Source: Lobosporangium transversale
Lineage: Eukaryota > Mortierellomycota > Mortierellomycetes > Mortierellales > Mortierellaceae
Reading direction: 5' to 3'
Length of the DNA stretch: 64,000 nt
Assembly (NCBI RefSeq): GCF_002105155.1
Contig: NW_019029005.1
Span: 473,900 to 537,899, forward strand
Positions 36,181 through 47,873 of this stretch are shown in pieces. The notes below the pieces were generated by a model, which saw only the letters and a list, made by a program, of their open reading frames with translations, had not been told where the DNA came from and searched no databases. A program made the translations under genes and the position numbers. The number at the start of each line of letters is the position of its first letter. Position 1 is the stretch's first letter.

Positions 36181-36540
36181 ATGGTCGCTACACGGTCCAC
36201 ACGTTCGTCGTTGTCTGCTGCGCTTTCACCTCCCACAGGGTCGACAGCCATTTCTCAGTCGAGCGGCCCATATCTGGTGTGCGACGTACCATCCGAGCAT
36301 GGCGACCCCGGCAGGTCGTCTCACATACCGCCCAAGCACAACCTGTGGGGTTTGAAGAGGAATTACCAGGCCAGTGTGTGGAGGATGCGGAGGATGAAGA
36401 GAAGCTGTATGACAGAATCTACAGCTCCATAACGAATTCGCCCTACTTGATTTCCTTGAACAAGAAAGTGAAGAGAGGGAAAAGAAAAAAATTGGAGGAA
36501 AGAAGACGTCAAGAAGAGGCAACAAGAGTTGAGATTGGAG
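36181..36540 (+). CDS. unknown protein, N-terminal fragment
   Basis: The frame from ATG at 36,181 gives MVATRSTRSSLSAALSPP and continues to about 36,355. The coding pattern then moves to another frame as EEKLYDRIYSSITNSPYLIS and a very basic end (KKVKRGKRKKLEERRR) before a stop near 36,546. I do not recognise it. It abuts the helicase remnant directly, so it may be a host 5' exon interrupted by the element, or part of the element. Confidence 0.3.
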
Positions 36541-37147
36541 CAGACTAAACCAATTGGCCACCAATATGCTCTGTAGTGCACAGCAGTCAGTCAGTTATAT
36601 TGGCCAAGATAGCCTTCAAGACCCTGAAGCAGCAGTCAAAGCCCATTATCCTGTGAAATATCTGAACAAACTTAGTCCGCCAGGCTTGCCTCTATTCAAC
36701 TGGAGCTGAGAGTCGGTCAACCTGTCATTTATTTCGCAACTTGAGCCCAAAGTGCGGATTATGTAATGGCGCCCGCATGGTTGTATGTGCGTTAGACACA
36801 GGAATGATCCAGACTGAGAATACTAATGGGCAATATCAAGGAGAGCGTGCCTTCATTCTTCCGCATACCGCTTACAACGGTCGATGACCACTCTTCCCCA
36901 ATCATGTTCTGCAGATTCCAGTTTCCAGTCAAGTCAGCCTTTGCCAAGACAATTAACAAGTCAAGGATAGACACTTAAACATGTCGGTGTTTATCTTCCT
37001 TAAGACGTTTCCTGTCATGCCCATCTCTACGTTGCCCTATCACGATGTACAGACCCAAACAATCTTGAGGTACTGATCGGAAACGGCAAGATAGAAGGCA
37101 AGGCTGGGATATACACGCGGAACATTATCTTCAAGGATGCTTTGTAG
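36541..37147 (+). pseudogene. C-terminal fragment of Pif1/Helitron-type helicase
   Basis: In three frames the DNA gives VKYLNKLSPPGLP, LELRVGQPVIYFRNLSPKCG, GLCNGARMVV, GERAFILPRIPLTTVDD, FQFPVKSAFAKTINKS and LYVALSRCTDPNNLEVL before a stop at 37,145. This is the order of the last third of Pif1-type helicases, including the TINKS-GQT and LYVALSR helicase motifs. The Gln of the GQT motif is a stop codon (TAG) and another stop follows LKHVGVYLP, so decay is real here. No Walker A/B part is visible upstream. In fungi such helicases are either cellular Pif1 or the helicase half of Helitrons; a transposon origin is inferred from the truncation and the neighbouring element. Confidence 0.68.
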
Positions 37148-38159
37148 ACGTTGCATATTTCACAGTACACGTGTTACATAAAAATTAAAATGTAATTCCC
37201 ATGTAAAAATATAATATATTACTAACGGCTGTATATCATAAAACACGCCCCATGGATACCCTATCTATAGTGCCCGTAGACAAACTTGTAGTTATACTTT
37301 GACATGGATTTGAATAAATACCCCACATCTGATTCTCACTTACTTCTACTCCCTAGCTACTAGCTTGTCTAAAATTTTTCAGTAGAGACATTGTCTTTTG
37401 ATCTTCGGTTGCTCTGCACTTCTTCATCTCGAAGTCTTTTTCAATTCACCACTCTGCTGCTACTCCGTTCAATGTTGTTTTTGCCAGATGCTCTCCCTCT
37501 TGGCTTTTATACACTTTGTATTTTGTACTTTATTATTAAATTTTCTGACGAGGCAAGACTGCACTGCTGTTTTCATCATTGTCGCTGCTAAAACGAATAT
37601 CATTTAGTTACTGTGTCTCAATAAAGATACTTTGCTCATTTGCTTAAACTCATCATCCATTCCCGGGAGCTCGATGTACTCATTTAAACGTCTCTTAGCC
37701 TCGTTTTATACTATAATTGAAAGTAACTCTCGCCTACGTCTGTTTATTTCTCAGTATACAGTATATATTTTCCTATGCTTTTGTATTATTTAAATACACT
37801 TCATGATGGCAAAGAAACATCCAATAACTCGGTGGAGCCCGCAAATGCCTTCCATGGAAAGTATACAACCAAGGGCGATGAACAATATAGGGCGTGCGAT
37901 CTAGTTGTTTTATTAAACGTATTGTCATGTTTCTGCTCCAAGTGTCAAAACTTAGTTTATTTTCCTTTCATCATCAACTACAAACGACTGCCTTACCAGG
38001 TTTGAGTGGTGGTGAGAAGATAAGGGAAAAGAATCTTAAATGGTGGCACTTGATCAATACAAAGGGTTCTATTTACTGACCTAACAATATTCAAAGTGAT
38101 TGCCACTGATATAACAAAGTCCACAACATCAAAAACAACAACGAGACTTCGTAACATTC
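37148..38159. other. intergenic, nothing recognised
   Basis: About 1 kb of AT-rich DNA. Short open frames (37,391-37,607 and 37,775-38,079) lack any motif I know. Confidence 0.45.
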
Positions 38160-38840
38160 ACGATCTCCTATCTTGAAATTGCTTAAGAGCCAATCCCAAG
38201 CCTAAGTTGTTATCTTCAAGCAAAATTTCCTGTGCTATTTTAGCTGCCTTAAGCTTCAAATACTCTTTACTTACTTCTCTATGTTGAGGTGGAGGCTTAT
38301 GGTGCAGAGATCGTGGTAGTAATAGAAGAATTTGTTGTGGGATTTTAAAGATACTTCGCTAATACTTCTCTCTGCTACGTCTGATGCATCTGGTATTTTT
38401 CGTTTGCTTCGTTGCTTTGGGATTGTGGTCTGCGAAGAAGCCGCAGCGGTATCAGGCCTTGGAAATGCTCTTTCCCAGCCTTTTCCTATTGCACCCAGAA
38501 TAAGGTGTATGTACAAAGGATCAATTAGCTATGACCAGTACAATATGATATATACAATATCAATTAGAAATCATCCAATACAACCCTCTAACTTCGTTCT
38601 GCGTCTTCATTGCCCATTCCGAAGCCATCATTTTAGTTAAAGGCTCTGGATGGGCCACCTTTAATCTTCATTAGGGTTAATCACAGACCTTGAGCTTTCT
38701 GATGAAAGTATTCTATCCTTGCACCACTCTGTATGGTCATAAAATGCCACCAATTCTTTCTTGAAATCATATACTGCTTTCAATTGGGAACTTGGTTTTG
38801 GTGTTCTCGAAAGTAGCCTGCGCCTTTGGTTGATGCTTTT
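38160..38840 (-). pseudogene. degenerate ORF, unknown, possibly transposase-derived
   Basis: On the minus strand pieces in different frames give HTEWCKD-like (about 38,740), IGKGWERAFPRP, a Ser-rich basic linker (TIPKQRSKRKIPDASDV) and a helical end EVSKEYLKLKAAKIAQEIL to QFQDRRS and a stop near 38,160. The layout recalls DNA-binding (Myb/SANT or NAM-associated) proteins of PIF/Harbinger-like elements. I cannot identify a domain with certainty and give this as description only. Confidence 0.22.
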
Positions 38841-40296
38841 AGGACCTCAGACATAGGAATGTATGTACTTAGTCATGATAATCTATGAAATGTTGTTATC
38901 TATGATTGCGTAATGGTTAGCAAACGCACTCAAGGACAACGCGAAGTTAATATGCGGAAACCGTACGCTGGGTATAAGTCATTGTATAAATGCTGGATAC
39001 CTGTACCCACACGCAACATGCACCAAGATACAGTATGTTTTGACGCGAAGGCTCCTTACAGTCTTGCTCATTTCAGAGAAGAGAGAACCCTGCTAGCTAG
39101 GACAATACAAAGTCAGTGTGCATATCGAGCCAGAAGATAAAGCATGGCATCCCTCAAATTCCTTATACAGCCTTACTTACCTTTTGAGGAAAGTACCTTT
39201 CATTAATTTAACTATCACTACCTAAATATTCGTACTTGACAAAGTGATTTTGGACAAATGGTATGCAAGTAGGGGATCATTTTGAGCGTGAGTGCCATAA
39301 ACAGTTCACAAAAAATGTATTGATTTAAAGGTGAAGGGAGGCAGAGACGCGTACAACCTTGGTCCTGTAAAGCACGTAACGAAGAAGGTCCGAAAGGCCA
39401 TTCTAATATGTCGTGGAACCCTATCATAAAGCAAATCCAGGAATATCAGCTTGTTATTGAGCAGTTGGCCCTCAGAGATCAGGAACGCGCAAGACAAGTG
39501 ATTAGCAACCTAGAAAAGTTGGAATGAAATATTGCGCAATTTTTAGCGTCCAGTAGCTTTAACATATCGCTTTCGACTTATGTATTAAAGAAATATACAT
39601 GTTTTCGAATAAGGGCCTCTGAGGAGCGTATTTCTACCGAAATCGAATCATTAATAGCTTACGAGGTGCAGAAGGTGCTTCACATCGGTCAACACACACA
39701 TATCATATGTAACGAAGAGGTAAAGGGCTATGAGGTGAGAAAGCGGATGGTGAGTATAATTAGGGAAAGCAGAGGGCAAAATAAGATTTTATTGCTTGTC
39801 CATAGTTTACGCGTTCTTCGTTGTGGTTGGCTGCAGTATGCACAGTTTGATTGTTAATCGATGTGGTGATTATATCCGCACTGTGCGCCACTGCCCCAAA
39901 CGGTAATTGTAGCGCCATTCGGCACACGCATGTCGTGGATACTTATCTGCTCCTGGCCGTAAACCTACTACAAAAAAAAAATCTTGGCAGTGTGACGTCA
40001 TTAGGCAACATTGTGCTCTAATTTGATGACCCGTGGCAGGAAAATCAGATCTGATCTTTCATCTGCTGCATCTTTTTGCCATTGTCCTGTTAGTATTTAC
40101 TGCATTTCCATATTACTCCCAGTATATCGATATTCACAGACGGAGGGCCCCCAGGAGGACACAGGAGTATAATCAAGCGACATTAGCATAAAGGACGAGG
40201 AATCGCAAGACACTCTCAGCTCAATTCTTGGATAGTTTTGTTTTATCGATCTTTGACTCGCTTTAAAGCAAAGGTATAGAAGAATATCAGGCAAGA
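38841..40296. other. region with short unassigned ORFs, upstream of U1-70K
   Basis: A small open frame at about 39,411-39,527 gives a helical sequence (WNPIIKQIQEYQLVIEQLAL). Another lies at 39,666-39,857. Neither is recognised. The last 300 bases are the likely U1-70K promoter. Confidence 0.4.
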
Positions 40297-41800
40297 ATGA
40301 ATCGTCGTCAAGGAAACCAGGATCCTGAAGGCCGTGTGGGCACAGCAGCTTTACCACCATATCTATTACGTCTCTTTGCACCTCGCCCACCACTGCCCTA
40401 TGCAAAGCCACTTGATCGTGAACCGGGCAAGAAAAATGAGTCACGGTTGATGGGCATAGCACAATACCTAGAGCATTGCAAAGACCATGATACAAATTAT
40501 GTTCCAACACTGAGTATTGCAGAGCAGAAGAAGAAGAAGGTACTTGTGCTATATCATAACTAGAAAGACCGGCACAATCGAGATATCCTATATTCTTTGC
40601 ATGTCAAGTGACATTTATCCTGTCAGGGACATCTTAAAAAATGCAGCTAATAACAAGACCTTTGGCCCTGCTTAAATAGATAGAAGAGCGCGAAAGAAAG
40701 GCACAAGAGGCACTCAAGAAAGGATTAGAATCATGTGAGGATAAACCTCGTTGTCGAGAATATGCATCTTTTTTACGCTTTTTTCATTTTTACCCTCAGA
40801 AATTTTAACATTTCAATCTATAATTTGTTATAGGGGATCCAAATAAGGACGAACTGGTTGTTGGTGATCCCTACAAGATTACATATCTCCCGGCTTGTAT
40901 GACCACTGACGAGCTCTGCTTTCAATAATTGGTCGTGTTTGGTGTTTAGTACTAACTGTGAATTTCTTTTTCTTTGGAACACATTAATGAACGGGTAGAG
41001 CTATGACTGCACAGAAAGGATCTTAGAAGAGAGTTTTCGATGTATGGGAATATTGAAAATGTAAGTCGTATTACGTTTGAGTAATCAATGTTTATACAGG
41101 TGAATGTGTACATTTGAAAAGTATTTATGATACATGTTATTTAGCATGTAACAGCTTTATATTTATACGAATTGCTCTTTCACCCACAGATTAGAGTTGT
41201 GAGAGACAAGGAAGGGAAGTCGAGGGATATGCATTTATTGAAATTTGAGCGTGAAAAGGACATGAAGGCAGCAACAAGGATGCAGATGGTATCAAAATCC
41301 TCGGACGCCGTATTGTCGTTGATGTAGAGCGCGGTAGGACAGTAAAAGGATGGAGACCCAAACGCCTTGGTAAGTAATTTTAATCGTTTATCCGGACACA
41401 TTCTGCCCTTATACCTTATCGCTAACAGACCACTGTCTATTGTTTTTTAACTTTATTCATATTTAGGAGGAGGCTTGGGTGGTAGCGTATTGGAGCACCT
41501 ATCAGAATCAGACTTCTTCAGGAAGAGACAATCGTCATGAGAGGGAACGGGAACGTTCTCGTGGAGGTGATTATCGGGATGGGCGTGGTTATGGAGGACA
41601 TGGTGATAGAGACCGGATTGATAAGCGCCGACATGATGATCGCAGTCGAGGCGGCTATAGCGATCGATCGTACGAGCGCGACTCCAAGAGACGCAAGAGT
41701 AGGAGTCGCTCTAGAAGTCCAGGCATTTCGTCAGTAGGGGGATTGGCGGAGATTATTCAAGGAGCCGCCGTGGCAGCAGGGATTGATCTCTCGGCTTGAT
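40297..41800 (+). CDS. SNRNP70: U1 snRNP 70 kDa protein
   Basis: Exon 1 (40,297-40,539) gives [20 protein letters not shown] and [14 protein letters not shown], the U1-70K N-terminus. Exon 2 (about 40,681) gives [18 protein letters not shown]. Exon 3 (about 40,834) gives [14 protein letters not shown] before the RRM. Exon 4 gives [14 protein letters not shown]. Exon 5 (about 41,191) gives [12 protein letters not shown] and, after frame breaks, [19 protein letters not shown]. The last exon (from about 41,465) gives GGGLGG and an RS/RD/RE-rich tail ending [18 protein letters not shown]. The protein binds stem-loop 1 of U1 snRNA during 5' splice-site recognition. RNP1 (RGYAFIEFE expected) reads RDMHLLKFE because of two compensating one-base slips. 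Six or more small introns fit an intron-rich genome. Confidence 0.88.
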
Positions 41801-42506
41801 CGCATTAAGGAAAGATAAGACAACGACACATAAGCTCGCTCTCTTAGCTTCTATGAAACAACCAGGCAAGCCTTAACGTCGACAGCCTTGCGACATCCTA
41901 CAAATTTTGCTCTACTCACCAAAAATATCGTCCAAATGAAACACACTCAAGTCATTGAAAAAAAAAAAAAAAAAAAAATAGGCCTATCCCCCTTCCCTTG
42001 GGCTGCTGACCTCTGCCTCTTTCTTTCTATATTGTTCATATAATGCCATCGACTGGTTTTCGGTCTCTATGCGAACCCGAGCAAAGAATGGTAATAGAAA
42101 AAAAAAAAAATGAAGAAAAGAGGCAGGTGAACTGCCAGGGGTATATTTATTTATCAATCCTGCATTCTTTTATGCAATCAAAGTATTGTCGTTGCTGTTA
42201 CTCTGTTATTGTCATTGCTGTTGCATTTCCTTATAATGTCTATACTACTGTTTCCTTGGGTAAAGTATTTCGGGTATGGTATCATTTGGATCCAACCGAG
42301 AGGTGAACTTGCCTGTCTGCTACCCAAGGTATGATCCCCGACATCGTGAAATGAATATTAAGTCGCGTAACATGGATTCATGTTTACTACTGGTGGGTTG
42401 AGTATATTTGTTTAAGGACACCACTGGCAACCTGTAGATATAGTGTCATAGTTGTTCCCATCAATATACTCCCCATGCATTGTTGTCGTTAAAACCAGCA
42501 TCGGAC
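41801..42506. other. intergenic DNA between U1-70K and ThrRS
   Basis: It holds A-runs near 41,959 and 42,099 and a short open frame (42,043-42,306) without features. It contains the ThrRS promoter. Confidence 0.5.
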
Positions 42507-45324
42507 ATGACTGCTGAAATTGAGGTAAATAATCCCTCCGATAAAAAAAAAAAAAAAAAAAAAAAAAACGCCCAGGTCCTTCACACATTCTCTTTTTACA
42601 ATTTCATTTAGCCATGTTTACATTGCAATGGAGGAGTCTAAAGCTTGGGAATGTTCCCTCTGTGCTCAAGACTAGATCAGCAATTGGAAAAGGGCAGCTC
42701 CGACTCTGTAAGACTCACTATATTAGTAGGCTTGATAAAAAGTAAAAAAAAAAAATAAGGCATTGAAAAGAACACTAACTCTCATTAGTCTGACTTTTGC
42801 TTTATTATTACTTCTGGCATGCAGCTTCAACAGTGTTCGAAAAGCGTGCTCAGGCATTTACTCAGGAGAAAGTTAGGCAGGAAGAGCTGAGAAGGAAGGC
42901 TATCAGGGATGGATCTCAACCTACCGCAATTGAAATTCTGCTTCCTGACAATATCAGAAAGATCGGCACAGCAGGATTACCACACCACTGGAGATCGCTC
43001 AAGGTTAGGATCTAGGAACTACTTAGTGAACAAGTGAAGGCAAGGTTATATGGGCAAGTCATTGACACAAATACTTTTTTAGGCATCTCTGGGAAATTGG
43101 CCAAGAACACTGGTTGCACAGCTAAATGGCACCACATACTGGGATATGACCGACCATTGGAAGAAACATGTCAATTAGAATTAATTCCCTTCCAAGAGAA
43201 TAACGACCGCCTAACTTCGCTATTCTGGCATTCATCTGCACATGTTCTTGGCATGTCTCTTGAGGCTAAATATGGACCACGCCTTCTTTTATGTGATGGC
43301 CCTTCTATCAAGCAGGGGGGTTCTTTTATGAATTTCTGTTGACAAAGCCTGGCAGGACCTTTCAAATATTCCATATCTGAATTGTTGAAACAAATTATCC
43401 TTCCCATCAATTCTCAAAAGAAGAAATTTGCCGATATCCAGAAAACTGATGCTTCAATTTGTTGCTCAGCGATTGCCATTTGAACGCTTGTCTGTCTCAC
43501 AAGAATTTGCTTACAATTTATTCCCAGAGAACAAATTCAAGCAACATTTTATTGAGAATATCCCTGCAGATAACGAAATCACGCTCTACAAATGCGGACC
43601 TTTTGTTGACCTTTGCAGAGGTCCCCATGTTCAACATACAGGACAATTACAGGCGATAGAGATCTTGAGGACTTCGAATGCTTATTTTATGCCAGAATTG
43701 GATCGGGATCCAAAATCGCCAAACACTGACTCGGATGTATGGGATTGCATTTCCTGTGCCAAAGAATTGAAACAATGGCATTATCAGAAAACTGAAGCTG
43801 AAAAGAGGGATCACCGTATTATTTGGCAAGAATCAGGGGCTATTTGCAACACATCCAACAAGTCCAGGATCTGCGTTCATGTTGCCACATGGAACTAGGA
43901 TTGTAGAGAAGCTGATGCGGTTTATGAGACAGCAATATCGCAAATATGGCTTCGAAGAAGTGATGACCCCATTGATGTACAAGAAGGAGCTGTGGGAGAC
44001 TTCGGGACATTGGCAGAACTACAAGGACGATATGTTTCAGGTCCAGCGTGGATGTAGTCATGGACATCACCATACTGGAAATTCAGAATTAGCAGAAGAG
44101 CATATGAAGTATTTGGACTCAAGCCAATGAATTGTCCTGGTCATTGTTTGATTTTTGATATGTCGAACCGATCATATAAGGATTTACCTATTCGCTATGC
44201 TGACTTTAGTGCTCTTCACAGGTATGCTGCTATCATTAGCTTTAAAGTCCTCCTCATATTTTTGGTCTTATGTTTTATTATGTTCTAACACTGCTCTTCC
44301 TTCGTCTGTATCCATTGCCACGATCTAGAAATGAGGCCATAGGCTCTTTGACGGATTGACCCGTGTTCGACGTTTTCATCAAGATGACGCCCATATCTTT
44401 TGTACTCGCGATCAAATCTTCCAAGAGATCCGTTCAACGCTATCCTTTGTTGATACTGTATACAGAACTTCCGTTTCCCATCCTATGAACTTGCACTGTC
44501 GAACACGCCGCTCACCAACTATATGGGCACGACTGAAGACTGGAATGCCGCAGAAGACTCACTCCGTCAGGCATTGGACCAATCGGGGCTCTCCTGGTCT
44601 GTTAATGAAGGCGATGGTGCGTTTTATGGACCCAAGATTGATATTCTGGTCAAAGATGCGCTCGGTCGACGGCATCAGACTGCTACGATTCAATTGGACT
44701 TCCAGTTGCCACAGAGATTTGGATTGGTATTTCAGGATCAAAAGGGTGAGAAGCAGACTCCTGTGATTGTACATCGTGCAGTGTTAGGAAGCGTGGAGAG
44801 AATGATGGCGATTTTGATTGAGCATACAGGTGGCAGGTGGCCATTCTGGATCTCACCAAGGCAGGCCATGGTTGTGCCAGTGTTTGGAGGCAAAGCTGCA
44901 GAACAGGGAACAGTAACAGTAGTGATGAAGGTTACAATGGTGAAAAAAGTGAAAGCACAACAAACCATGGCGAATCATTAATAGGATATGCCGCCTATGT
45001 CAAAGAGACCCTGGCGAAAGCAGGACGAACGCCAAGTAATACATCAAAGTATGCTATAGGCAAGCAGTTAGAAACTGGAAAAGATCCCGTTGTTGCGATG
45101 GATGACAAGCACTACTTTGTGGATATTGATCAATCAGGAGGAACACTCAACAAAATGGTCCGAGATGCACAAGTAGCTCAATATAACTTTATTTTAGTGA
45201 TTGGTGAGAAAGAGAAGGAGCGGTGCACAGTGAATGTACGGACGAGAGAAGGAGAACGATAGGTGAGATGACAATACCAGAAACTCTCAAGTTATTCAAG
45301 GAGCGTGAAGACTTGTTTATGTAG
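42507..45324 (+). CDS. THS1: threonyl-tRNA synthetase (cytosolic type), with insertion in anticodon-binding domain
   Basis: A short first exon (MTAEIE at 42,507) is proposed. The main exon from about 42,826 gives [20 protein letters not shown] and a TGS domain (IEILLPDN). Next are WHSSAHVLG, the editing-domain Hxxx[75 protein letters not shown], motif 2 ([15 protein letters not shown]), [35 protein letters not shown] and motif 3 ([19 protein letters not shown]). The end is [20 protein letters not shown] frame slip at about 45,255 hides the natural end [14 protein letters not shown] with a stop at 45,322. At least eight one-base slips interrupt the gene. Between [18 protein letters not shown] and the TLNK segment lies an insertion of about 60 residues rich in Ser, Asn and Glu relative to the human enzyme. 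An intron with gtatgctgc donor splits LHR/NEA. Confidence 0.9.
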
Positions 45325-46275
45325 ATAAAAGAAGTAATAAAATAACGTTACAATGATTACATTAAATATATACACTTTCACTCCTTTCACCTCCACTAAA
45401 GGACCCCTCAAAACCTCGGGTGTGTCCACCGTTGTGACAATCGTTTGAAGACAATGTGGATCCAATGAAGGTTGCTCTTGCATATTTCAGCAGATATTTT
45501 AAATTTCTTTTGGCTAAAAGTATGTGTTTGTCAGCAATTTTACTCCCCAAATTGGCCAAAGATTAAAATTTCCGGTGTATTTATCTAAATGATCTGGACC
45601 ACCAAACATCCCACCCAGCAAAAATGCCAATCGGGTGGTATCACCCAAGCTACTTTTGTGTAAAGCCATGTCTCTCTAATTTTGATGAAATATCAAAATT
45701 ATAAAAGCAAAGTATTCTATCCAATCAAAAAGAACTTTAATTTGAATGTAAAAACATGTATTCCTTCATACTATAATAATCTTTGCCTTCATCGTATCAT
45801 TGAGGTTTCCTAGAAAGTAGACTCTTTAAGAGATTCCAGTTGAGCTTCGTGATGACATAATCGCGAGAACGATCCCCTAAAAAGCCGTTTCATTGCCGAT
45901 AATAGCTCCAGATCATGAAAGCGAAGAGAACTGTGAAGGTGATATAAGTCAGCTAAAAGGGGACGATACACAACAGTATCAAAGGAGCCGCAATCCATCT
46001 AATTATTTACAAGAGCCTTCCTGCGTACTACTGTCGTGTAGGTCGTCCCTGCGAACTCAAAACTGGCGCGTCCTGGATACTTGTTCTTTGCGAAATTTTT
46101 GGTATCAACTAAAAGTTACCTGGCTCAAACCTCTGTGTGCATAGCTCTTTTTGAATTAAAAGTAAAAAACAAGTATTTATTTACAAAAACAAAGAACACT
46201 GTATACTACACTACACAAAAAAAACGTAATAAAAAGAAAAAGAAAAAAAAAAGAAATTGAAAAGGCAGCTTGTTC
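45325..46275. other. intergenic DNA with a perfect hairpin
   Basis: It contains the hairpin at 45,677-45,701 and unassigned short frames (45,810-46,144). No gene is recognised. Confidence 0.5.
45677..45701. repeat. 10-bp perfect inverted repeat, 5-nt loop
   Basis: TAATTTTGAT and its exact reverse complement flank GAAAT. It could be an RNA hairpin or the palindromic remnant of a transposon end. Confidence 0.8.
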
Positions 46276-47763
46276 TCAAATTTCCTCATAAACATTCAAG
46301 TCATTGTCTATAAATAAGGGCTCATCTCCGCAGCTTTCATCTTCGCCAAGGACAACACCGTTTATAGTAGTGCCAGCTCGTGCTTTTTGTGATTGGTAAT
46401 ACCGGGCAGTCTTGGATGTCGGAATCAAACCTCCTGCACTGATTCCGGCCATGGCAGCGATGCTACCTATGCTTCCGATATTGGAGAGACTTCCGGCCAC
46501 CCGTCGTTGCTGCTGTGCTATATATTGTGGCGAGCATCAGCGTAAGGGTACGCGTTCCATGTATTCTGATAGTTAAGCCACCGTCGCTTCTCGGCCCATT
46601 AGTGGTCTCACCCACTGGATTTTGGTCAATGACAAAGTCATCGTCGTCACCCATACCTGGGGTTGAGGCAGTTGTTGCTCCAGATATAGTAGGCCGCAAT
46701 GACCGCAACCCTACCTCATTGTCTTTAACATTCTTCCACGCCTCTTGCAGGACTTTAACACCATGTTCATGCTGCACACCAAAACCCTTTCGCAGCCACT
46801 CATCCTTGACTCGTACAACAACATGAACTGATGGCGAGGAACTATCCTTACTGCCAGATTTAGAAAGTGGTACAGCAATACAGCAGACAAAAGCGCCCAG
46901 TGGCGCTTCGATGAGGGTCACTAGCCCACCAAATATCGGTCAACGCTGTCTTGCTCCAGTTCTTGTACTTGAACCATCCTCCCATACCCCCACTCGAGCT
47001 TCCTCCGCCTACTTCGGATGGAAGAGTCTCAACGTCTGTGATTGATAACAATGGGATTGTTACAGGTGTATTGAGGGGGAAATAAAATGCATGAATAGTG
47101 AGATGCAGAGAACTAACTGTGATTTGATCGTCGCTGTAGAGAATTGATGGCGGTGGAGGTGGATAGCTGGATATTGATATGGATGGAGACGCGATGCTTG
47201 CTGACGCAGATGGTGAGGCGAGCAATACATCTTGACCAAGTTTTTCTTGTCGATCTTCCTTGGGTGATAATGACAAAGACGGTTGTTTTCCCGCCTTCAT
47301 TTCACTCGGTCGCTGTGTCGGCTCTGTCAGGTCAGGTTGAGCCTTTGATTGTGATGGAAGTTGCGCTCTAGGCTGTAATTGTGGCTTCGCCTGTGATTGT
47401 GGAGGTTGCGGATTTTGTGGTGATTTAGGTGGGATAGCATCTTTAGTTGTACCTGGTACTGGCTTCTGAGATGCAAAAGAAGTGGCAGCAACAGCCAGTT
47501 TTGACGGTTGTCGATAAAAACACTCATCACTATCTTGCCACATCGACAGTATGGGCTGGTTCGGTTGCATTAAAGATGACAGAGTGTCACTGTGTGTCCG
47601 AGGCTCCAAAGCTTCAGTGTCTAGTACAGATGTCAGCGGCTCCGGCATATAATGAAGTTCTTGTTGCCGAGAAATACAGGTGGAAGGGGAAGAAGAACTT
47701 GAATGAGCTTTAGGCTGATTATTTTGTTGTTGCTGTCGTTGCTGTTGTAATTGCTCTTGTTTT

Positions 47764-47827
<64 letters not shown>

Positions 47828-47836
47828 CTTGATGAC

Positions 47837-47873
<37 letters not shown>

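Noticed and set aside
36090-36548. A single 152-codon gene starting in the 36,090 frame
   Set aside because: Its first third reads as an overlapping frame of the better ATG at 36,181 and looks like untranslated leader. Only the region from 36,181 was kept.
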